In this document: in pieces, positions 58,045 to 64,000 of the stretch
Position numbering within the stretch: position 1 is the stretch's first letter
Layout: every line of letters starts with the position of its first letter
Notes under the pieces: model-generated
The model's input: only the letters and a program-made list of their open reading frames with translations
What the model was told of the DNA's origin: nothing
Databases searched by the model: none
NCBI GenBank assembly: GCA_041821185.1
Contig: JBGUBD010000005.1
Coordinates: 310,001 to 374,000, forward strand
Reading direction: 5' to 3'
DNA length: 64,000 bases
Source of the DNA: Phycisphaerales bacterium AB-hyl4
Lineage (GTDB): Bacteria > Planctomycetota > Phycisphaerae > Phycisphaerales > Phycisphaeraceae
Made by a program: the position numbers and the translations under genes

Positions 58045-60066
58045 ATGCCGATCCGTAAGCTGCCGCCACTGCTGGTCAACCAGATCGCCGCCGGCGAGGT
58101 CATCGAACGCCCCGCCTCGGTCGTCAAAGAGCTGGTCGAAAACAGCCTCGACGCCGGCGCAACGCGCATCGACGTGACTGTCGACGACGGCGGGCGCGAG
58201 CTGATCCGCATCGCCGACGACGGCAACGGCATCCCCGCGGACGAGTTGCCGTTGGCCCTCGCGGCCCACGCGACGAGCAAGCTGCACTCGGCCGAGCAAC
58301 TGGCCGCCATCGACACGCTGGGCTTTCGCGGCGAGGCGCTCGCGTCGATCGCCAGTGTCAGCCGTATGCGCATCACCACCCGCGCCCGCGACGAGCAGGG
58401 CCAACTCGCCGAGGCCGCCGCAACCATCGAAGCCAGCGGCGACCAGCTCAGCGACCCCGCTCCCGCCGCCGGTGCGCCGGGGACAACCATCGAAATCCGC
58501 GACCTGTTTTTCAATACGCCCGCCCGCCGCAAGTTCCTGCGTACCGCCTCGACCGAGTTCGGCCACATCAACGAGCTGATCCAACGCCTCGCGATGGTGC
58601 ATCACGCGGTCGCCTTCAGCCTGACCCACAACGGCCGCAAGTCGCTCGACCTGTCCGCCGAGCGCGAACGCGCCCGGCGATGCGTCGCAGTGCTCGGCAA
58701 AGACCTCGAAGAGGGCTTGCTCGCCTTCGAGCACGTCGACACGCCCGAGCGCGGCGGCATGCAGGTGTGGGGCCTGGCCGGCATGCCCTCGCTCGCCCGC
58801 GCGACGGGCAAGTTTCAATACCTCTGCGTCAACGGCCGACCCGTGCGCGACCGCCAGCTCACCCATGCCGTGCGCGAAGCCTATCGCGGACTCGTCCCGC
58901 CGGACCGCCACCCCGTTGCGGTGGTGTTCGTGCACATGGACCCGGCCGAGGTGGACGTGAACGTGCACCCGGCCAAGGCAGAGGTCCGCTTCCGCAACCC
59001 CAGTGCCGTGCACGGCCTCGTGCTCGCCGCGATCCGACAACGCCTGCTCGCTGCCGACCTCACCCCCAGCGCCCGCATGGCTGAGCGATCGTCGCCGTTC
59101 AACCTTCGCCCCTCAGCCGAGCCATCCCAGCCCTCACTGCTCGACACGCCAACACAAGACCAGACGCTCCCCCAAACCGACGCCCCCTCATTTAGCCGCG
59201 GGCCTTGGCCCGCGCGCTCCCCCACCGACATCAGCTCGCCCACGCCCGCCGGCCAGCCCACCGACCGACCGCAGCCCCACCCCAGTGGCGCCGGCGGGTT
59301 GTCCAGCGATGAGTTCGTCAATTATTTCCGTCGCATGGACCCAACGCAAAAAGGTTTCGTCTACCAGCAGGTGAAGCAGGCACTGGCCGAGGAGTCGCCC
59401 AACGCCTTCGCGAACGACGCCGACGACGCAAACGATGCCTCCCCCAAGCCCCAAGCCTCAAGCCTCAAGCCCATCAACATCCTCCAGGTGCACGAAAGCT
59501 ACGTCGTCACGCAGGACGACGAAGGCCTGCTCATCGTCGACCAGCACGCGCTGCACGAGCGGGTGATGTTCGAGCAGCTTCGCCAGCGCGTGCTCGGGGA
59601 AGGGCGCATCCTTGAAAGCCAGCGCATGCTCATGCCGGCCGTGCTCCGGGCGAGCGCGAAACGGCAGGCGCTGCTGGAAGAGCTTGGCCCGCTGCTGGCC
59701 CGCATCGGCGTGGAGGTGGAGCCGATGGGCTCGAACGCGGTGGGCGTGCAGGCGTTTCCGTCGTTTTTGTTTGATCGTGGTGTCGAGCCGATCGAGTTTC
59801 TCGACGAGCTGCTCGACAAGGCGGAAGAAGGCGAAATCGAAGTCAGTGGCGCGACGGTGGACGAAGGCGTGCTGCACGAAGTGCTCGACATGATGGCGTG
59901 CAAGGCGGCAGTGAAGGCGGGCGACCGCATGAGCGAAGCCGAGCTTGAATCGCTGCTGCAGCAGCGCGATCGCATCGAGCGGTCGAGCAACTGCCCCCAC
60001 GGCCGACCGACCACGCTCCGCCTGAGCCTCCGCGACCTCGCGAAACAGTTCGGCCGTAGTGGGTAG
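58045..60066 (+). CDS. mutL: DNA mismatch repair protein MutL (endonuclease type)
   Basis: 673 residues. N-terminal GHKL ATPase: PIRKLPPLLVNQIAAGEV, catalytic Glu29 in VVKELVENSLDAGA, TLGFRGEALASI. The C-terminal domain has the endonuclease motif DQHALHERVMFE (Asp499 onward) and SNCPHGRPT, so it should nick DNA, as in bacteria without MutH. The ~140-residue linker contains two stretches encoded by repeat words (59189-59214, residues 382-391; 59444-59472, residues 467-476). The start at 58045 is the family start. Confidence 0.94.
   Translation: MPIRKLPPLLVNQIAAGEVIERPASVVKELVENSLDAGATRIDVTVDDGGRELIRIADDGNGIPADELPLALAAHATSKLHSAEQLAAIDTLGFRGEALASIASVSRMRITTRARDEQGQLAEAAATIEASGDQLSDPAPAAGAPGTTIEIRDLFFNTPARRKFLRTASTEFGHINELIQRLAMVHHAVAFSLTHNGRKSLDLSAERERARRCVAVLGKDLEEGLLAFEHVDTPERGGMQVWGLAGMPSLARATGKFQYLCVNGRPVRDRQLTHAVREAYRGLVPPDRHPVAVVFVHMDPAEVDVNVHPAKAEVRFRNPSAVHGLVLAAIRQRLLAADLTPSARMAERSSPFNLRPSAEPSQPSLLDTPTQDQTLPQTDAPSFSRGPWPARSPTDISSPTPAGQPTDRPQPHPSGAGGLSSDEFVNYFRRMDPTQKGFVYQQVKQALAEESPNAFANDADDANDASPKPQASSLKPINILQVHESYVVTQDDEGLLIVDQHALHERVMFEQLRQRVLGEGRILESQRMLMPAVLRASAKRQALLEELGPLLARIGVEVEPMGSNAVGVQAFPSFLFDRGVEPIEFLDELLDKAEEGEIEVSGATVDEGVLHEVLDMMACKAAVKAGDRMSEAELESLLQQRDRIERSSNCPHGRPTTLRLSLRDLAKQFGRSG
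59189..59214 (+). repeat. 26-nt exact copy of cloverleaf half-element inside mutL
   Basis: Identical over 26 nt to 63350-63375. Read in frame it encodes SFSRGPWPAR in the disordered MutL linker. Only the left half of the element is present. Confidence 0.9.
59444..59472 (+). repeat. CAAGCC heptamer array inside mutL
   Basis: CCAAGCC, CCAAGCC, TCAAGCC, TCAAGCC at 7-nt period, same words as 47118-47166. It encodes part of SPKPQASSLKP in the MutL linker. Confidence 0.8.
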
Positions 60067-60079
60067 CACAGGGGTTTAA

Positions 60080-60263
60080 CGCCAAGACGCCAAGACGCCA
60101 AGTCGCCAGGACGCCAAGGAAAAGGCAAAGAAGCGAAAAGCTTCATAACAGAGACATATGGGAAGATAAAAAGTTTTCTTTCAGCCGTACTCTGTGCCTC
60201 GGTGTCTCTAGGGTTTAGCCGGTCTTTTTCTTCTTGGCGTCTTGGCGTCTTGGCGACTTGGCG
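60080..60263. repeat. Octamer-word hairpin with nested second word family
   Basis: Left arm 60080-60119 (CGCCAAGA, CGCCAAGA, CGCCAAGT, CGCCAGGA, CGCCAAGG) faces right arm 60231-60263 (TTCTTGGCG, TCTTGGCG, TCTTGGCG, ACTTGGCG). Inside, AACAGAGACA (60147-60156) faces CTCTGTGCCTCGGTGTCTCT (60190-60209), a further word type. Between mutL and the AAA+ gene; no gene in this spacer. Confidence 0.85.
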
Positions 60264-60354
60264 TAATACTCTCCGCTACCCCGCGAAACGCTTTGACTTA
60301 CTGCATCATCCCTTCTAGCGTTCTTTGCCGCGATCTTCTTGCCGGGAACCGATC

Positions 60355-61800
60355 ATGACCAGCCATCCCACGCCCGCCACGCTTGGCCAACTCAAGCAGA
60401 CGCCATATCGCTATCGCAGCGTCAAGCAGGAACTGCGCGAAAACCTCGTCCGCCGACTCCAGTCCGGCGACGACGTCTTCCCCGGTATCCTCGGCTACAA
60501 GCACACCGTGCAGCCGCAGGTCGTCCACGCCATCCTCTCCCGACATGACATGCTCTTCCTCGGCCTGCGCGGACAAGCCAAGACGCGCATGCTCCGACTG
60601 CTGCCCGATCTGCTCGACGAATGGCTGCCGATCATCGACGGCATCGAAATCCCCGACGACCCGATCCAGCCTATGACCAGCATGGGCAAACGCCTCATCC
60701 GCGAGCAAGGCGACGACACGCCCGTCCGCTGGCTGCACCGCAGCGACCGCTATCACGAAAAGCTCGCCACGCCCGACGTGACCATCGCTGACCTCATCGG
60801 CGAAATCGACATCGTCAAGCACGCTGAGGGCCGCTACCTCTCCGACGAGAGCACGATGCACTTCGGCCTGATCCCGCGCACCAACCGCGGCATCTTCGCC
60901 GTCAACGAACTGCCCGACCTCTCGCCCCGCATTCAGGTCGGCCTGTTCAACGTTCTCGAAGAACGCGACGTGCAGATCCGTGGCTACCCCGTCCGCCTGA
61001 ACCTCGACGTCTGCCTCGTCTTCAGCGCCAACCCCGAAGACTACACCAACCGCGGCCGTATCGTCACGCCCCTGAAAGACCGCATCGGCAGCGTCATCCG
61101 CACCCACTACCCGCACACCACCGACGAGGCCATGCAGATCACGCGCGGCAACGCCTGGCTGCAACGCGAAAACGAGCCCGACGAAGCCGCCGCCCTGCCC
61201 AAGGTCGACGTGCCCGACCTCATGCTCCGCATCGTTGAGGAAGCCGTCGCCCAGGCGCGCAAGAGCCCGCACATCAACCAGGCCTCGGGCGTCAGCGTGC
61301 GGACGAGCATTGCCTGCATTGAAAACCTCGTCAGTTCCGCCGAGCGCCGCGGGCTGATCACCGGCGAGCCCCGCGTCGTCCCGCGCGTCTGCGATCTCCA
61401 GCACATCCTCGCCAGCACGCGCGGCAAGATCGAGCTCATGCTCGCAGACGATGGCGACGCCACCGAGGACAAGCTTGTCACCTCCCTCGTCGGTGAAGCG
61501 GTCAAAGCCATCTTCGATCAGGTCGCCGACGTCGACGAATACGAAGCCATCGTCGAGCCGTTCGAGGAAGGCCTCAAGCTTACCGTCGGCGACGAAGTCT
61601 CCGCAGCCGAGCAGATCGCGAGCATGAAGCACGTCAAAGGTCTGCTCCCCGCGACGACCAAGCTGGCCAAGAAGCTCGGCCTCGATGAAAAGGACGAGCA
61701 ACTGCTCGCCTGCGCCGGCGAGTTTCTGCTCGAAGCGCTCTACGTGCACAACCGCCTGAGCAAGCACGGCGGCCCGGGCGAAAGCCGATACAGCCGATGA
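60355..61800 (+). CDS. AAA+ ATPase of the magnesium-chelatase ChlI/MoxR type
   Basis: 481 residues. Walker A GLRGQAKT (70-77), a sensor/Walker B region RGIFAVNELPDLSPRIQVGLFNVLEERDVQIRGYPVRLNLDVCLVFSANPEDYTNRGRIVTPLKDRIGSVIRTHYP, characteristic of ChlI/MoxR proteins. It has a long extra C-terminal helical part (380-481). Such ATPases usually pair with a von Willebrand A protein to remodel or load metals; no such partner lies next to it. GGGA lies about 8 nt before the ATG at 60355. Confidence 0.8.
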   Translation: MTSHPTPATLGQLKQTPYRYRSVKQELRENLVRRLQSGDDVFPGILGYKHTVQPQVVHAILSRHDMLFLGLRGQAKTRMLRLLPDLLDEWLPIIDGIEIPDDPIQPMTSMGKRLIREQGDDTPVRWLHRSDRYHEKLATPDVTIADLIGEIDIVKHAEGRYLSDESTMHFGLIPRTNRGIFAVNELPDLSPRIQVGLFNVLEERDVQIRGYPVRLNLDVCLVFSANPEDYTNRGRIVTPLKDRIGSVIRTHYPHTTDEAMQITRGNAWLQRENEPDEAAALPKVDVPDLMLRIVEEAVAQARKSPHINQASGVSVRTSIACIENLVSSAERRGLITGEPRVVPRVCDLQHILASTRGKIELMLADDGDATEDKLVTSLVGEAVKAIFDQVADVDEYEAIVEPFEEGLKLTVGDEVSAAEQIASMKHVKGLLPATTKLAKKLGLDEKDEQLLACAGEFLLEALYVHNRLSKHGGPGESRYSR

Positions 61801-61935
61801 CCCAGCCGCCGCCCGCTACGCAGTATCGCACCACACGGCCGCGCTTTTTTGCTCGCCCGAACCGGCTGCCCTGCCTATGCTGATGAAGCGGTCGGCCGTC
61901 GCCCTCCGTCATCACAACCCCGAAGGGCAGCCGCC

Positions 61936-62121
61936 ATGCTTATTACCGTCCTACTGATCGTCCTGGCCATTCTGCTCCCCCCGGTGGCCGCATTTTTGAT
62001 GGTGGGCTTCGGCCTGCACTTCTGGCTGAACATCCTGCTAACGCTGCTGTTCATCATCCCCGGCGAAATCCACGCCATCTACCTCGTTGTCACCCGCCAC
62101 GGCGGCCAGGCCAAGCCCTGA
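61936..62121 (+). CDS. Pmp3/YqaE family small membrane peptide
   Basis: 61 residues with two hydrophobic helices: VLLIVLAILLPPVAAFLMVG and FWLNILLTLLFIIPGEIHAIYLVV, the family pattern with the LPP turn and IPGxxHA. Such proteins affect membrane potential or ion tolerance in yeast and plants; the bacterial role is unclear. GAAGGG lies about 8 nt before the ATG at 61936. The frame extends upstream to 61849 without support. Confidence 0.82.
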   Translation: MLITVLLIVLAILLPPVAAFLMVGFGLHFWLNILLTLLFIIPGEIHAIYLVVTRHGGQAKP

Positions 62122-62229
62122 CCCTCGCCACGCCGGGCCCAGCCCCCGCGCGACGCCGGTTCCGTCCTGTTTGACAGCCCCGCTGCAACAGGTATTTTCA
62201 ATCAAACCCAGCACGGAGGTCGTCGGTCG

Positions 62230-62345
62230 CCCACCCCCGCTCATGTCGGCGTAGGGCGATGTCTGGAGGGACGTGCTGCACGGTGAGCGGGAGCTCAAAA
62301 CCGTGTGGTGCTCCCGACCAAACTTTCTTGACGAAAGGACGATCC
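62230..62345 (+). promoter_or_regulatory. Structured leader before PGDH-family gene
   Basis: CGGGAGC (62289-62295) pairs with GCTCCCG (62311-62317) over a 15-nt loop, and GAAAGGACG supplies the ribosome site just before the ATG. I do not recognise a known riboswitch consensus here. Confidence 0.3.
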
Positions 62346-62349
62346 TCCC

Positions 62350-63330
62350 ATGCCAGAACAGCCTAAACGCATCCTCCTCACCACCACGTCCTACCAGGAC
62401 ACGCCCGGCAAGCATCACGAGCTGCTCAAACAGTCGGGCCACGAAGTCGTCCGCGCCCGCGGACCGCTGCCCGAAAATGAAATGCTCAAACTGGTGACCT
62501 CCGACGGCGGCTTCGACGGCCTGCTGCACGGCGACGACGCCATCACCCGCAAGGTCATCGAAGCCGCGCTGCCCCGACTGCAATGCCTCTCCAAATACGG
62601 CATCGGCCTCGACTCGGTCGACGTCACCGCCGCGACCGACCTGAAAGTGCCCGTGCTCTTCACCCCGGGCGTCAACCACACGACCGTCGCCGAGCACACC
62701 TTCGGGCTGATGATCGCCCTCGCCAAGCATTTCATCCCCGAAGTCAACCACGTCAAAGCGGGCAACTGGAAGCGCATCACCGGCAGCGAACTGGCGAACA
62801 AGACGATCGCCATCCTCGGCCTCGGCCGGATCGGCAAGGAAGTCGCCAAGCGCGCCCGCGCGTTCGATATGAACGTCATCGCCTACGACGTGTACTGGGA
62901 CGAGGAATTCGTCAAGCAGTACGACGTTCGCAAGTGTGACACCGCCGACCAGGCCGCCCGCGAGGCCGACGTCGTCAGCATGCACATGAACCTCACCGAA
63001 GAAAACCGCCACTTCATCAACAAAGACCGCATCGCCACGATGAAAGACGGCGCGATGATCATCAACTGCTCGCGCGGCGGACTGGTCAACGAAGCCGACG
63101 TCGCCGAGGCGTGCAAGTCCGGCAAGCTGCTCGGCTACGGCACGGACGTGCTCGACAAGGAACCGATGCAGACGCCGCATCCGTTCCAGACCATCGACAA
63201 CATCATCGTCACCCCGCACATCGGCTCGCGCACGTTTGAAAGCGTCGAACGCCAGGCGGTCATGGCGACCGAAAACCTGCTCCGCCTGCTCAACGGTGAA
63301 AAGCCGCTTGCGCAAGCAAATCAGTTTTAA
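62350..63330 (+). CDS. D-3-phosphoglycerate dehydrogenase family oxidoreductase
   Basis: 326 residues, short PGDH form without ACT domain. NAD-binding ILGLGRIGKEVAKR, catalytic Arg in INCSRGGLVNE, Glu in DVLDKEPM, His in VTPHIGSRTFESV. The substrate loop CLSKYGIGLDSVDVTAAT is typical of 2-hydroxyacid dehydrogenases. It may start serine synthesis or act on another 2-hydroxyacid; the sequence alone cannot decide. GAAAGGA lies about 8 nt upstream. Confidence 0.85.
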   Translation: MPEQPKRILLTTTSYQDTPGKHHELLKQSGHEVVRARGPLPENEMLKLVTSDGGFDGLLHGDDAITRKVIEAALPRLQCLSKYGIGLDSVDVTAATDLKVPVLFTPGVNHTTVAEHTFGLMIALAKHFIPEVNHVKAGNWKRITGSELANKTIAILGLGRIGKEVAKRARAFDMNVIAYDVYWDEEFVKQYDVRKCDTADQAAREADVVSMHMNLTEENRHFINKDRIATMKDGAMIINCSRGGLVNEADVAEACKSGKLLGYGTDVLDKEPMQTPHPFQTIDNIIVTPHIGSRTFESVERQAVMATENLLRLLNGEKPLAQANQF

Positions 63331-63349
63331 ACATCGATTTCGATACGCC

Positions 63350-63428
63350 CATTTAGCCGCGGGCCTTGGCCCGCGATCTTCGGCAAACCACCATACAACC
63401 CAGCGCGGGGCAAGCCCCGCGGCTAAAT
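63350..63428. repeat. Cloverleaf-like element (ATTTAGCCGCGG family) before gnd
   Basis: ATTTAGCCGCGG (63351-63362) and CCGCGGCTAAAT (63417-63428) are exact complements and enclose two GC hairpins (CGCGGGCC-TTGGCCCGCG, and GCGGGGC-AA-GCCCCGC). Its left half recurs exactly in mutL. Confidence 0.88.
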
Positions 63429-63447
63429 TTCAGAGGAAGAAAACATC

Positions 63448-64000
63448 ATGGCAAACGCAGACATCGGACTCATCGGCCTGGCCGTCATGGGCCAGAACCT
63501 CGTGCTCAACATTGCGGACCACGGCTACAACGTCGCCGTCTACAACCGCACCACCGCGAAGATGACCGACTTCATCGAGCGGGCCCAAAAAGAAGAGCCC
63601 AGCCGTGATCGACTCATCGGCTGCGAAAAGCTCGAAGACTTCGTCAAGGCCATCAAGCGCCCGCGCAAGATCATCATCCTCGTCCAGGCCGGCAAGCCCA
63701 CCGACGCGGTGATCGACGGCCTCGTGCCGCTGCTGGAAAAAGGCGACATTATCGTCGACGGCGGCAACGCGCTGTGGACCGATACCATCCGCCGTGAAAA
63801 AGACCTCAAAGCCAAGGGCCTCTACTTCATCGGCTCGGGCGTGTCCGGTGGCGAAGTGGGCGCACGCTTCGGCCCGTCCATGATGCCCGGCGGCGACCCG
63901 GAAGCCTGGCAACACCTCGAACCGATCTGGAAAGCCGTCTCCGCCAAGGTCGACCCCGAATCGGGCAAGCCTTACGAAGACTACCAGCCCGGCAAGCCGA
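63448..64000 (+). CDS. gnd: 6-phosphogluconate dehydrogenase, partial (runs off the right edge)
   Basis: 184 residues visible of an expected ~470-490. NADP-binding [60 protein letters not shown], and the substrate-site [21 protein letters not shown] fit the long decarboxylating form of the oxidative pentose phosphate pathway. Position 8 of the GGE motif segment reads GGEVGAR where most have GGEEGAR. GAGGA lies about 10 nt before the ATG. Confidence 0.93.
   Translation, partial: MANADIGLIGLAVMGQNLVLNIADHGYNVAVYNRTTAKMTDFIERAQKEEPSRDRLIGCEKLEDFVKAIKRPRKIIILVQAGKPTDAVIDGLVPLLEKGDIIVDGGNALWTDTIRREKDLKAKGLYFIGSGVSGGEVGARFGPSMMPGGDPEAWQHLEPIWKAVSAKVDPESGKPYEDYQPGKP

Noticed and set aside
60298..61767. 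Long open frame of 489 codons on the minus strand
   Set aside because: It is antisense to the AAA+ gene, which has clear motifs; high-GC codon usage leaves the opposite strand open.
1..64000. tRNA or rRNA genes
   Set aside because: No spacer shows a tRNA cloverleaf with a conserved T-loop, and no rRNA sequence is seen; the cloverleaf-like repeats lack T-loop and anticodon-arm features.

Overview
This 64 kb window is high-GC and densely coded. I infer a planctomycete-type bacterium, probably of the Phycisphaerae, from a complete export/basal-body flagellar cluster beside long signal-peptide proteins, a PhoPQ-related hydrolase, YlbF, RNase R and a zinc-type HemB. That assignment rests on gene style and content only; no marker RNA is present. 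I found no tRNA, rRNA, CRISPR array, transposase or phage gene.

Layout. 1-9.7 kb: mixed metabolic and surface genes (partial secreted protein, PhoPQ-related hydrolase, sugar isomerase, periplasmic thioredoxin, LOG-family protein with a kinase-like partner, large membrane-anchored TPR protein). 9.9-38.8 kb: one long flagellar region, all on the plus strand: flgN, a histidine kinase and sigma-54 activator, flgB-flgC-fliE-fliF-fliG-fliH-fliI-fliJ, a MotE-like protein, fliK-flgD-x-flgE-flbD, motA-motB-fliL-fliN, fliO-P-Q-R-flhB-flhA-flhF-flhG, a small membrane protein, and sigma-28 (fliA). fliM is missing from its expected place. 38.9-64 kb: housekeeping and surface genes (hemB, cdaA-cdaR, PilZ, queE-folK, an incomplete peptide ABC transporter, lgt, a voltage-gated cation channel, rnr, ylbF, a beta-helix protein, mutL, an AAA+ ATPase, a Pmp3-like peptide, a PGDH-family dehydrogenase and partial gnd).

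Flagellar control can be partly read from the sequence. The sigma-54 activator is followed by a perfect 26-bp palindrome and then a good -24/-12 promoter in front of flgB. A perfect sigma-28-type -10 octamer lies before motA, and the sigma-28 gene closes the cluster. This looks like a two-step cascade (sigma-54, then sigma-28).

The least explained structure is a family of intergenic elements whose arms are arrays of degenerate 7-nt or 8-nt words (TTTCGAG, TTTCGGA, GGTTTGT and CAAGCCT types at period 7; GGTGACAA, CACGAAGA and CGCCAAGA types at period 8), usually as facing inverted arms around an unrelated loop. About fifteen occur in this window, in unrelated operons, commonly touching the start codon of a gene that lacks a Shine-Dalgarno sequence. 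Some are captured as protein sequence (MutL linker, Lgt C-terminus, FliP N-terminus). A second compact family is cloverleaf-like (ATTTAGCCGCGG ends), and a third is a set of terminators sharing a CCCACG/CGTGGG stem.
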